A stretch of 64,000 nucleotides of DNA, from the NCBI GenBank assembly GCA_022495005.1, contig JAGYXB010000135.1, positions 1,302,001-1,366,000 on the forward strand. The letters are read 5' to 3'. This DNA comes from Rhyacophila brunnea. Taxonomy: Eukaryota; Arthropoda; Insecta; Trichoptera; Rhyacophilidae. The translations under genes and the position numbers were made by a program. Shown one piece after another: positions 1 through 12,310 of this stretch. The notes beneath the pieces were generated by a model that did not search any database, was not told the DNA's origin, and saw nothing but the letters and a program-made list of their open reading frames with translations. Positions within the stretch are counted from its first letter, which is position 1. The number at the start of each line of letters is the position of its first letter.

Positions 1-2390
1 TAAAATATGCTATTCGGAATCTTTTCCTGTACCTTATAATATGATTGTCGTACATGTCAATAACACCGTTGACATCTAACAGAAAAGGAAAATTACTTTT
101 ACTAATATTAGGTACATATAGCTGATTTGATTTATCACTAACAGTCGATTACATTAAGATGTTTTTTTACTTTAGAATAATAATAATATGTAAGTAGAGG
201 AATATTAAAAATATATAGAAAATATAGATAGGTATGCACATTCGATAGTGTTATTTTATCTTCCATTGCGGAAACACGCACGCGTTTTGGAGTGCTTTTC
301 GCTGCCACCGTAAAGAGTAAAGAATAGCAACACTTGTTCATAAATCTAAGTATAGGCGCAGTTTCTCCCGAAGCGGCCAGCTGTGGCATGATCTATCGCC
401 ATATCCGACAATGCCCTATCCAAGGGCTTTTCAACTTATAAAATGCGTGACTGTTTGCTGTAAAATAAAACACTGCAATGCAAAAACTTAGATCACAAAT
501 ATATTTTGTTTTACCTTTCAAATAATTTGCTAGATTTTTTCACTGTATAAAAGTCAATTTAATATCATTGGCAAAAGCATTAATCCGAACAACCTTTTCA
601 GTGTTCATTATTCCATAATTTTGATAATTTTTACGATTTGGATCAACATAATATTATATTTTAGAAATATTTTAATATTTATTTTATTTTAAATATAGGT
701 TAACATAATTATTAATACCATAGTTCCACGAGGAAATAACACTTAATATAGCGTTTGAATTTGTCACAACAATTCTCATTTCAATTTAGAAATTCTTATT
801 TTTAAGTATAATAGAATTTAGCAATATAATTAATGATAAATTCCATAAATTATTATTCGATTTTATAACACATTTAAAAAGCTTTTGACTGTGTTTTAAT
901 TCAATATAATTATAATATTTTTTTAATTATTTCTCTATAAAAAGAACTAATGTATCAATATAAATATTCATTTCTATTATCATTTCCAAATCGGATAAAG
1001 AGCACGGACTCCCTTACCTATATAATGGGAATGTTTACTTCACCCACATTGTAACGATTAGTAGTAAGTCGTTCATTCAAACCTTATTTTAAGGATAAAA
1101 ATATGGAGAAAGACTAACACAAATATCTATAGCCTGATTTAAGATTTACAAACGTGGTTAAAACCTAACACGACGTGTTTTTCATTCATCAAATGGATTA
1201 TGAACCACAGACTCAGTATTATGATCACACCGCAATGAAATTTTATACCAGCAGAAATAAAATTCCAATCACGGAACATGGCCGAAATTAATTAAGAAAT
1301 TGTTTACAATATTTATGCAAGTCTGTATATTTCTGTAGAACTTGCAATTAGTTATCTTCAGTATCGTCTATATGGAAGTATGACACAAATAATAATATAT
1401 ATTAAATATTTTATTGGATATATTATGTATAATCCCTTTGAATAGTATGACAGTTTCTTTGTGATTAAATCGATTTATAAGTGAAACAATGACTGGCTAA
1501 TATTATGAACAGGAATTATATTTTCTTAAATAACGTGCGGGTGTTACAACAAGAATTCCAAGATCAGTGGAAAAAAGGGAGGTTGCAGCTTCTAAATTTG
1601 AATACTCTTACATAAGTATAAGTAAGTAATGTATAAGCTTACTCCATGTGGTATATATTAATTAATATCATATAATGTAAACATAGCAGTTTGGAGTCAG
1701 ATGCATTTACAAATTATTGTCGTTGTGCTATACCAAAATGCTGGTTGTTCAATGTGTGTGTGCAGTGATACATAGCATCTAACCAAAGCTCTAGTTTTTC
1801 AACTTTCAAAATTAAAAAATCGATGTATTTACCAATTTTATGGATACCACTCTGTACTAGTACAACCGCGTTACAATTATTACAATTTCGTGATAAAATT
1901 CGTTACTCTATTGTGACGAATTTGATCATAGAGAGGCACTTCACGTAATAACTACATGTATGCCGGATACTGTCCGAGTGTGTGAGGTCCAGTACCATTG
2001 CACCAAAATCAGATGAATTTCGTAGTTATTGCCATTTTTATTACTCTGTAGCAATACTACAAGAGCAATCTACACGATACATGTTAGTTATGGAAATATA
2101 CATAGAAGCTGCCACTGAACCGGGAGAAATGCTGCGACCTCGTGCATAAATATTGGAAAGTGACGGAATAAAATAAGTATAAACTCATCACGAATATACG
2201 GGAAAAAATATTTTTTTTCAATTTATTTTTAAAATTAAAGAAAAACAATAAAACAAATTTAAATAGTAAGTTTATTTATTCAAGGTATGTCTCTGACCTA
2301 CCTAAAATGTATAATATTAGTTTCCATTTATGATAAAAATATCCCAAGCAATAAATAATAACCCCTGACATATCCTCTCGCACCAAACTG

Positions 2391-2580
2391 TTTCTTTTCC
2401 CCTCCCTCGCTTCCCTCATCTCCGCCAGCATCTGCAACACTTGGCGCTCAAGCAGGCAAATACTGGCGGCGTCTTGTGGTCAGCATCCAGGAAATTAATG
2501 GCGTGCAGGGTGGTTAACAAGGACACAGTCTTGAGACCAAACAATGTTACCCTCTAGCTGATAACTCACACGTTGGAAGC
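2391..2580. promoter_or_regulatory. GC-richer patch, candidate cis-regulatory element
   Basis: A stretch visibly richer in G+C than its flanks, with a pyrimidine-rich start and words such as GGCGGCGTCTTGTGG, and no sustained reading frame. Composition is the only evidence; it could also be an old repeat. Confidence 0.2.
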
Positions 2581-3129
2581 CAAAACGTGAATGTATGTTT
2601 TATTATAGAGTTATAACATTATTAAATAGTACAATTTCAGCAATATATTATTTCAATTTCCAATTGAAAATAAATAATGTATATATTTGAATATTTTACT
2701 GTAAATTTACCACAGTACAAGTAAGTCAGTAGTGACAGTCAATAATGAATGGTGGGAGAAAAAAGACAAAGCAGTACTATGTCATGTGATTGAGACTGAC
2801 GATGATAACTACCGACGACAAATAATAATATTACCTGTAGAGTCTGTGTACGACGAAAGAAATTAAATCTGCAAATCTTTATTGTTATTAGATATCACTA
2901 TAATATATTGTTAAGTATATGCATATTAAGTTGGAATAGTCTCAAAAACAAATCTTGTTGATAAATTTTAGAAAAAAATTAAGTTTTATGAATCTAAATT
3001 AACAGTATAGAACGTTAGTCTCCAGAATTTTGTTTATAAACATATATAATATGTATTATGACACAATATTGGTTATGCTTACAACACGTGCTGTTTACTT
3101 GGTTGTATTGAACCACTAAGTAAATGAAT

Positions 3130-3141
3130 GCGCATGCGCAT
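3130..3141. promoter_or_regulatory. Perfect NRF1/EWG-type palindrome TGCGCATGCGCA
   Basis: The 12-mer equals the known vertebrate NRF1 consensus; the insect orthologue is Erect wing, a neural and muscle transcription factor. It stands alone in AT-rich DNA. A related site, TGCGCATCTGCGCA, is at 60353-60366. Function is inferred from motif identity only. Confidence 0.3.
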
Positions 3142-3589
3142 GTACCTTTGAGACCGAAATAAATATAATCATAATAATAAATTATGTGTTGCATCAGCGC
3201 GCAAAACTTCGTAGCACGCCAAAAATACACCCTGATCTGTTTTCCCAAACGCGCCAAAAGAAGTATAACTGAGATCAAAAATAGCCGTATATAAAATGAT
3301 ATGATAAATATTATCAGTTCTATCTCAAGGAAAACTCTTTGAATGCCACTTATGCATATATTTTTGAAATATATATTTCGGAAGATTTTACTAATAATCT
3401 AGAATGAACAGTTAAAATTAATAATACAATATAGTGTTTCGTTAAATAGTTCTGTTGTTTTAATCACCTGTTGAAATATATTTTTATCATATATATCTCA
3501 AGGCCACATAAATAAGTTATGTTAGCTTAGGGTAAGCTAATTAATTTATCGTTATATTACGGTTTTAACTCCTTACAGTTTCACTGGAA

Positions 3590-4050
3590 GGATTTCCATC
3601 TCTTTTCCTCTCACAGAAGCTCCACGAACGAGGACTTTGTCGTGAACTTTCCGCTGTAACTTTTCTGATATACATGTTGCTCGCTCGTTGTGTCGTTGAA
3701 AAATTTTACACGACATATATTACTGGAACACAAAGCGTAACTAGAAGCACTTTGCGAAAGTTACGTCATAAGTTACACAAGTGAAGGAATTACAACAAAA
3801 TATTCACCTTCCCTTGGTCGGGGGCGTATGCAAAGGCACTCAGGCCTATCGTCAAGGGTGTACGTACGAAGTTATCGCCAATTATTTATCGCTGCACTTA
3901 TGTACAGCTTTTAGGAATTTTCGTCTCGGAATATATATGAAAACTTATCGTTATTATCTACGATGTAATGGGAGCGCTTTTGAAATTTTCAAAGCATTAT
4001 ACGCACCGCCGCAAATGTATTCACACTCTGGCGTATTATTATTATGAAAT
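3590..4050. promoter_or_regulatory. GC-richer patch, candidate cis-regulatory element
   Basis: Higher G+C than the flanks, with several CpG words (CTCCACGAACGAGG, GCTCGCTCGTTG). An 88-codon open frame starting with GTG overlaps it (3781-4047, plus), but its product resembles nothing I know and has no flanking splice or expression signal. Confidence 0.2.
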
Positions 4051-4735
4051 AAGTATAATACACACATTCTTTATACATTCAAAATCATCTAGTTTGCTGA
4101 AAGTATTATACATATTTTCTCCGTACAATTCAATTGGATAAATCGACCTTCTGTTTTTTTAATAAACAAGCTTCACAAACAAGTATGTGACGTAATTAAG
4201 TATGTCAAAATCCGTATAAACATAGTTTGTAGAGAAGATAACCCTTAAATGAATGCAATAATTTAGTGGTATCCGTAGGATACAAAACGGCCCAAAGGGC
4301 ACCTTAAAGTAGGTGTGCTTAACGGAATTATAATATGTCAGCAAATAACAAGAAACTGAGAAGAGTGGAAGAAGCTTGAGAAGCAGTGAATTTAAATGAA
4401 CTTAATGTTATGATGGAATAAGCACCCATGGCGATCGAATGGTGTAATTTTTATGTTATTAATATAATAACTCGGAAAACCATATAGAAAGGTCTCGCAT
4501 AAACTAATTTGCCTAAGTCCACTTTTTTAAATTAAAACGTATACATACTGACCATTTAATTGATTTAATTGCAGTTTAAAAGCAAATAGGCTTATATTAT
4601 ATTTTTTAAATACACGACAGTCACTGTCTCAAATATTAAAATCAGACTAGGAAAATACCAAAGTTATTTTTATTATAAATAATAGTCAAGGGAGCTCAGT
4701 ATATTATATTATTAATATAATAAAATAGAATTTAT

Positions 4736-4787
4736 TTTTTCGACCATGTCCGATTCTAATAGGATGATATGGGCCTCCACAGAGTGA
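4736..4787 (-). repeat. SINE tail fragment (same family as 36629-36860)
   Basis: About 50 bp starting TTTTTCGACCATGTCC and ending GGGCCTCCACAGAGTG match 36629-36678 with only a few differences. In the fuller copy this segment is the end opposite a tRNA-like head, so this is a tail lacking its head. Confidence 0.6.
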
Positions 4788-5460
4788 ATTTATAATGTAC
4801 CCAAAATCTCCTCAGAGCTAAGTCATTGTTTTTATGCACATATCTCAATGTGTAAATGATGCGGAGAATCTCTTTCACTTGTAACCTTCTGAAATTAACT
4901 CTACTTACGTTTAAATCATTATTGTCAATCTGCGATGATCAGTTTATATCATCATTTTCCCATCCTGCAAGTACCGTTAATGACTGATTGCCGATTTTCT
5001 TCAACAAAAATATGTATCTTGCTTACATGATACCATTGTACCAAATTAAAAATGAACTGAGTTTTTAGTCGGAGACGGATATATTTGAACTCTGTAGTCT
5101 GAAAAAGATATCCTTAATATTTTTATATGCACGCAGTGACGTTCGTCGGAAAAGTTCAGTCCTTATAAAAATAGAAAATCCACCCCTCCCATTTTTTTAT
5201 ACTAAACCGAACCTAATTAGTCGTTTAATACAATCTCATTGGCATTTAGATATTTTAAAGTTTTTTTTATAATTAGTGATATTATATTGGTTTATTATTC
5301 TGTAATTTATAAGAGTAGTGTGTCTGAGCAAAAATATATACTCGTTAGTGATGTATTTATTAATATTATTATTTAAAAATTAAAAAATGTTTCTCAGCAT
5401 TTAGTTAGCCACAGATCATTTAATAAAGTAAACTAAATTTACTAGTCAAACTAAATATAT

Positions 5461-6090
5461 TCAGTGATATTCCGCCACCCTTCAAATAACTGCCACCTCT
5501 ATGCGGCGCATAGTCTACCTGCTCCACCGGCACGTAACTGCATAAAGCCCATTGACGCAGCGAGTGAGGCGCTCGCGCAAAATTTCTACAAGTGGCGCGT
5601 AAATCATCAAAAATACAACGTAATCAAATACGCCAGCGCCCACTGGACTTGACGATGCCTTGCGCCCCCCCGCCTGCCGCATGAGTCACCGTTTTTCGCT
5701 TCTCGGCGATACGATTTAATGAAAATACAAAGAAGTCTGTTCATTGAACACGGCTACCAAAATTACGCTGCTCGAGGCGTCGTCGATCGACGGGCGAAAA
5801 GCAATTATTTAATAACAGGGAACTCTTTGTTCCGTGTCCTATATTTCGCTGGTTGAATAATGTCGTCGTAAATATTAATTACAAGCCCCGAAATAATATA
5901 ATATTTTTATTGCTTTGTTATGAGAGGCGCTGTAATAATAATTATTTTGTGCTGCTTGGGCCGCTTATTACATAGGTGAAGGGTAATGCGCGGCGAGAGA
6001 CGTGTGATTATGGTTATGAATAAACACTTCATACGCCGACTTCGCCCGCTCGACGCGTTCTATGGGCACCATCGCTACGAATGAGTGTAC
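5461..6090. promoter_or_regulatory. Broad GC-richer, CpG-containing patch
   Basis: Contains CpG-rich words (GGCGCTCGCGCAAAATT, CGAGGCGTCGTCGATCGACG, GCGCGGCGAGAGACG) amid AT-rich DNA. No coding frame with family similarity spans it. It is a candidate enhancer or conserved non-coding element, on composition only. Confidence 0.25.
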
Positions 6091-6730
6091 TTATTATATT
6101 AATGGGTGAAAATCGTCAATTTATTTTTGAATTGAATATTGCCACATCATAATAAATACTACACCTGATAATTCAAGTAAAAAAAAAACAGAAGTCGGAG
6201 TTCCGGTAAATGAACATTTAGACTGGACAGTTCTTTAAAATGGTTTAGTTGTAGGACAATTTTTTTCTTCATTATGTGATAGTTCCCTACAAGCTTATTT
6301 TAAAGCGCATCCAGAAGAAATTTCTTCGATGTATTTATTTTAAGACATGTAACTATTTTCTTTTTAATAATTTGTCAAGCAATTAATTTTTTTACTACCT
6401 TTCTACAAGGCATTCTCACGTTTCACTCTCTTGAATCTCGCAGGTCACTTCTGCTCTTGAACAGTTTTTGCCTGCTATTACGAAGGATGGTTTATAATCT
6501 TGTCGTCCTAAAAAATTAAAATTTATATGCACCTGTCAATTATCTATGTAGTCGCAACCATAACCTATGTTGGGTCAGAACTGTTTCCTCGAGTCAAGCC
6601 TATCAGACACCATTAACGAAGGGTGCAATACTGGTAAATGCGCTTCCTAAAGACATAGAAATTTTCAATAATGTACTTTGCATTTTGTTTTTGAAACTTT
6701 ATTTTATTGTATAAAATTATTTGTTTTTTT

Positions 6731-6753
6731 TTATTATTATTATTATTATTATT
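6731..6753. repeat. (TTA)n microsatellite
   Basis: About eight consecutive TTA/ATT trinucleotides follow a run of T. Confidence 0.9.
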
Positions 6754-7059
6754 CTGCTCTCTTGTGAGAGTAATATTTGTTATAATGTTATTAATATCAC
6801 GTTGCAAATGTCCTCAATTTTGATTTATTATATCCACAATGTTTTGTTTTCTTAAATAAATAAATATAAAATATTGAAACCATTAAAAATAAAAAGAATT
6901 TTACATTAGTATAGGTACTACTGGTACTCTTCCTAGTATTTATATAGAGAAGGAGAAATTTGATAACCAAATTAAAATCAGACTGGAAAAGGAAAGGCAA
7001 AGGAAGAAAACTCAAATTTGTAATAAACATCATTAGTATGTTAATGAATTTGGTAGATG

Positions 7060-7330
7060 TTAAGGTAAAATTTTGGCTGTGGCAGATGGAATCCCTGTTC
7101 GCAGGCGGTCGCGAGAGCTGCGCGCCTCTCCTCACTTAATCATAACCCCCACCCCGCCCACGTTTCATACGGTTTCCTTTTGCCCTTACTTAAAAGTTGG
7201 GTAACTTAAAAGTTTGCGAAGTTAACTCCAAGATGAACGTTAGTTGCGACTTGCGAAATTTACAAGTCGCACTTCTCTTGCACGGCGACTCGGCGGTTGA
7301 CATGAATTTCAATCGCATACTGTACTCTGG
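7060..7330. promoter_or_regulatory. GC-richer patch, candidate cis-regulatory element
   Basis: Includes CGCAGGCGGTCGCGAGAGC and CACCCCGCCCACG (a GC-box/KLF-like word), then the direct repeat of AACTTAAAAGTT-like words near 7190-7215. No recognisable protein. Composition and motif resemblance only. Confidence 0.25.
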
Positions 7331-9947
7331 ATTCAGCCTATCCTTATATACATACCTATTACATTACAATATTGACCAATCTTCTTTGGCAAAATCAAAT
7401 AATATCTAATAATTATAACATGAATGAGTTATATATGATCAAAAATAACATCATCTATAACAAAAGTTATGCATAGCATTTACTCACATTTTGGAACAAT
7501 ACAAATTTAAAGGTTAGTTTACACAAATAAGTAAAATTTTTAATGAAATGCAAAAAAAAATTATTCCACTATAATGCAGTTAGACGTTCGAGCAAACCTG
7601 CCAAAGTAGCAATACATTTTTATCTGACATTATTTTTTGTTTGTTTGATCGAAAGCTTTGTAGCTGTATAGTTTACAAATATACTTCTAAAAAACTTTGT
7701 TTGCAATCAAAGAAATTTAATATTTCATCCAACATGAAAGTGATAATAAATAATTAAAAGATAAAAAGAACTTTTTATATACAACATTTTTAATTTTTTA
7801 ATTTTTCTGTTGAATCATATAAACATGACTTGACTAGCTAAAACGATCAAAAAAAATGTAATTGATAGAAATAATACTGAAATGTCATATTTATTTCCAT
7901 AGTAACGCACGTATATAATATTAATATTAATAATTTCGTTGCTCGAACCCACTTAGCAACCAATAATAATTTTACTTTTTACGGATTTCTTCCGAAATAA
8001 CTTTTCATACAAAACCGAATTTACTGAAAATGAAATTAATTCTACTTAAAGATGGCTAAAAGTATTAAAAAATGCATTGGCATCGTGTTCTGATATATTC
8101 TAAAAGTTTTAAAAGTCTAGCTAGTCGGAAAGTTAGTTAAAAATCGATTGCAAGATTTGTACCGGACAAATAAGAATACGACCTAAGAAAAACGTTGTAA
8201 TAAAAAACGTTATAAAATACGCTTAGTTTAAATTTAGTACTTACCTATATTATAGGATAGTTTTAATTCTTTCATTGGGATATTATTACATCTGCGGCAT
8301 GGCCTATTATTAATGTTTTGCGAATAGCGGAAAGTCTTAATAACTAACTATATTTATATTTATATATTATTTAATTTATAGATAATAATTCTACATTTTA
8401 TTAGATACACACCTATCATTTACGCACTTTTATATATACCTAAGACAAAGTATATGGAGTTGTTCTTGATGTTAAAGTTGTAAACATCTATTTGTTACAC
8501 ATTTTTTATGATACAAATACCTACTTTTAATTTTAACCATTATATTAAAAACATCTGAATATGTCTTCTAAATGTAAATTTACTCTATTCAAGTTATTAA
8601 ATTAAAATAATGCACATAGTTTATTATTATTTGTGAAAAATGTTGAAGAAAGCTTTGAAATAATGTCGATGATTAACATTTTTTTTTGTGTGTTGAATAC
8701 CATTTTCGTTTTCCATCACGTGGAATTAATTTACGTTAGCAATAATTACGCCATCCCCTGAAAATACATTTGCGATAATTAACTTTTGTTTGCTTTTATT
8801 TTGATAGGCTAATGATTCATTTTAATTATTTATTTTTTCTAGGCGTAATTAAAAACAAGTTTAGTTGTTTTGTGTTTTAGCCCAAAATAATAGACATACT
8901 TAGAACATGCCAACGCCAACCTTCTTACCACGTACCTACTATTAATAATACCTACATCATTTTTGAAACAATACTTTCAATTTTTAACATAATAAAGAAA
9001 ATCAGTTTTAAAATTTGTACTGATATTCAATTTTATAGCTATACGAAAATATGAGTGACTACCAAATCAAAATCAGTCGAAACAAATCAAAGAGATAATA
9101 ATTGATGAAGAAACATAGCAGTTTTTTGTGTTTTAATTGGTGTTTAAATGCCAAAAGCTATTTTCAACGTTTCTCAACTAGTGTTACTTTCGACCAGTAG
9201 ACAACTAAGCACATCTTTTCAGCGAATAAATCCTTAAAGCCGTTAATAGAATTTAAACTTTCACTGTACAAAACGTGCCACAAAGGCGTTAGGTAATTAG
9301 CAAAATTAGATCCCCACGGTTTTAGTTTTAGCACTGTCGGTACATGCATAATTTTTCGTAATTGCGGTTTTATTTCAACGTCCCGATTCAAAAATTTAGT
9401 TTTAAAAAGACGATAATAAAATTAGGCTCTCCACGGTCCAACAGTTAATTTTAATGTGCTTCTGTTACCTGTTAATTTAAAAAAAAACACTAAACTGAAA
9501 CTCGTTATAATTTGAGATTTTACCTAAGAGTTAAACACATTATATTTTTATAAAAATCGATGTTTTTTTAAATAGATATAAAAAATAATAAAACTATAAA
9601 TTTGTCAAAAATATCTTAAGGGATGCTTAGAAAACTTAATAAACTAAAATTTACTAATAAATTTGACCATAAAATATATGTAATAATAAAATGCGGTCCG
9701 ATTCAACAAATTCACATTTTATTACTGTAAGTTAACTTTGAGTTAAAATAAAAAATATTTTTTTTAATGTTTTCAGATAGGTACATCTTTACAGTTGAAA
9801 TTGTAAATTATCAAAAAAGTGTCACAAACTGCAAGCTTTCTATTTTTCCGCTAGATGCTTCTGGTAGGTAAAGACATCACCTTAAGTAAATATGTCGTTT
9901 TATATTTATTCAACTGAGAAGTAATGATAAAATTAGGTGATCTAAAA

Positions 9948-9972
9948 CAGTGTTTCTTAAACTTTTTCATGG
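9948..9972 (+). mobile_element. hAT-type terminal sequence, degraded non-autonomous element
   Basis: CAGTGTTTCTTAAACTTTTT fits the common hAT terminal pattern CAGTGNTTYYYAAACTTTTT. The opposite end was not found with confidence within the next kilobase, so element length is unknown. Confidence 0.4.
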
Positions 9973-11711
9973 CCTAAAATATTAAGAAATAATTCCAAAA
10001 ATATATTTTTTATTAAAAATAATATTTATCAAAAGCTGTATTTGGTAATAATTATTATTACTATTCATATAATATACATTGCCATAAAAAAATATATCAA
10101 AAATGAACTATATCTACGCGAAGCCTACAAAAATATTTTAAAGGCTAATACCTCTTGACCACGAAGAAAACTTTTTTTGAAAAGCTTGAGGTTTTATATT
10201 CATCATCAAAATGTCGCTTTTTTTTACCTGGAGTAAAAGATTTAAATTGTTGAAAAAAATTTGCCAAATACGAAGCAAAACACGTCCACTTCCTATCACA
10301 AAAGAGGTAAAAATGTTTTGGTTTTTTGTTATGATAAGAAAGCTGAAGTTGGTCACAAAGTTCTATAATATGATTGTAAACCTTACTTTAATTTTGTATA
10401 CTATGTTATTAATTATTGTTTTTAAAAAAACTGCAACGGTAAACACTGCAAAAAAAGCTACTCTAAAATGACATTGTATTCTAAATTACGAGAATTTACA
10501 AATTTGTTTGAAGATAGACAAAGCTTTAATTAGAGAAAGATAGAAGCGAATTCTAAAACAACCCAAGGATAATATTATTAAGTATAGTATTTTCATCACA
10601 ATAGTCGCGGTTATAAAAAATAAATATTTCGGAGTTAAATCAAGACTCTAAAAGCCAAAGTGAAAACAGGATATTATTCCTTAATATATACGTGAACTGG
10701 AAAGACGCGCACCATATCCAATGCCTATAAAACTTAGTAATAATTATGAAGATTAATAAAATTATATAATGAATATTATATTATAATATTCTTCAACAAA
10801 TGTAGGGCATCTTATTAAGCTACAAATGACAAAACATACTAGATTAGTTTTTTGTACGATGTCATCATCGGTAACATATTTTAATTATTGTATATTCAAG
10901 ATAAAGAAAAAAGAAAACCTCTTATTTTTTATCTTTCTAAATTTTTTCATTGGCAAAATAATATTATACAGTGAATACAAAATACGGAATTAAAAAAGAG
11001 ATTCATTAGTGACATTTAAACTTAAAAGTGAATACATTTACCCCCGGGAAATTTGCCCGAGATCTAAGTCTTTTTATTCTTACCCCACTGAATATAGGAC
11101 TATTTAATTTCAGATAGCGTACAGGTGTAAGATATAAATTATAAAGGACTTCGAATGGTTTTTCCCACCACGCACATTAGGGTGATTGAAGAGTTTGCTT
11201 CTTTAATCCACTTCAACTCGTAGGTATTGTTTGTAAAATGCTTCCCGACTCATTACCCTTGAGACAGCATTTAATATTACCATAAAATTCTCGTGTTACA
11301 CTTCGTCTATATACAAGTCCCCTCCATTGTATAGTGTTTTATTTAAATACATCCCCCTTCCTATGGCAATAATACGGTGATAGATTTTATTTATTCCATG
11401 AAAAGAAAATCGAATACATACAATAACCAATACGCCTAGCATATTTTGTTCAATGCATTTCATTATTCATATATGATGATTCATTGTCATTGTGAAACCA
11501 TATTAAATAAATTATTTAATGCTTTTACATTGATATTATTCATATTGTTTTATATATAATATATATTATCATTATTCTTAAATTGAGTGATTAAAAGAAA
11601 TCCAATATTTATTTTATAATAAGACAAGATTTTTTTATTTTACGTAAAAACGGTAACCAGATATATAAACATAAAAAAGACAGACAGTCAGTCAGCGTAT
11701 TACGGTGGAAA
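9973..11711. other. AT-rich non-coding DNA, no recognised gene
   Basis: Open frames of 72-86 codons at 10138-10471 on both strands are lysine/phenylalanine/isoleucine-rich products of A/T runs. The left part may belong to the hAT relic that starts at 9948. Nothing else is recognisable. Confidence 0.5.
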
Positions 11712-12090
11712 ATTGATAATCTAGACATAGCATTATTACTATATTTGGAAGATAAGGAGTCATCTGAAGACGAAAACTGTCATTTGGAGGAGAGCGAGAT
11801 ATTTAGAAATCATGCTACAGAGGGTGCATTTCAAATTTCAAAGGAATAATTCAAACAATACTTTCGCTTAATACCAGTATTATTTTATTATGTACTGAAT
11901 TATATTAAAGATGAATTCACTTCAAAACCATAATAATAGATACAAAAAGCCAATATGCCCAGAAAATAAGTTATGTATACGTTATGTATTTTGTTTTAAC
12001 TGGGCTTTTCTATAGTCTTTGCTATTCACATTATATAAAGCTTCATTATTTCTTATAATTTGGTCCAAATTATGTGTACAGTGTTAACAC
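11712..12090 (+). pseudogene. PIF/Harbinger (HARBI1-like) transposase N-terminal remnant
   Basis: Reading from 11712 gives an acidic leader starting IDNLDIALLLYLED, followed by EIFRNHATEGAF, an in-frame TAA (11847-11849), then FKQYFRLIPVLFYYVLNYI, another stop (11931) and, after a one-base shift, RYKKPICPENKLC. This order (acidic leader, then a FxxYFRL motif, then a segment of form KPISPEEKL) is typical of Harbinger-type nucleases in aphids and other animals. Two stops, one frameshift, and an ATT where the ATG is expected show it is dead. The catalytic DDE part is missing; similarity fades after about 12090. Family assignment rests on remembered motif patterns. Confidence 0.55.
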
Positions 12091-12119
12091 TTATTTTTTT
12101 TATTTTAAAACGGTCAACG

Positions 12120-12310
12120 CTACACTTCCACGACTTTTTGTTCAGCCATGACGGCCGTCATGCAAATGGCGGCACCGCTGTTTGATGTTACGCTCACAAC
12201 TAATGCTCTCTAAGAAACCAACACTATCTGGTTTGCATAGACAACGTTTTAGTGACGTCAACCACACTACATAACGGTACCGCATTCTTAAAAAACCCTT
12301 GCTTTAGTCT
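12120..12310. promoter_or_regulatory. Cluster of transcription-factor-like sites
   Basis: Contains a perfect 16-bp palindrome CATGACGGCCGTCATG (12147-12162), overlapping an octamer ATGCAAAT (POU type) and then AAATGGCGGC (YY1/Pleiohomeotic type), and 90 bp on a perfect CRE, TGACGTCA (12253-12260). The density of exact consensus words in an otherwise AT-rich stretch is striking. It lies next to a Harbinger remnant and could instead be element-derived. Confidence 0.35.

Larger units (their letters stand above)
1..9947. other. AT-rich non-coding DNA with a few GC-richer patches
   Basis: Long A/T runs and frequent stops in all frames. The open frames here are short and show no recognisable family. 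Exceptions listed separately are the patches at 2.4, 3.6-4.05, 5.46-6.09 and 7.06-7.33 kb, an NRF1-like palindrome at 3.13 kb, a SINE tail at 4.74 kb and a TTA microsatellite at 6.73 kb. In 7.4-9.9 kb I see nothing beyond AT-rich background. Confidence 0.6.

Noticed and set aside
9164..9391. 75-codon minus-strand open frame with balanced composition
   Set aside because: No recognisable family, no splice or promoter context, isolated in AT-rich DNA.
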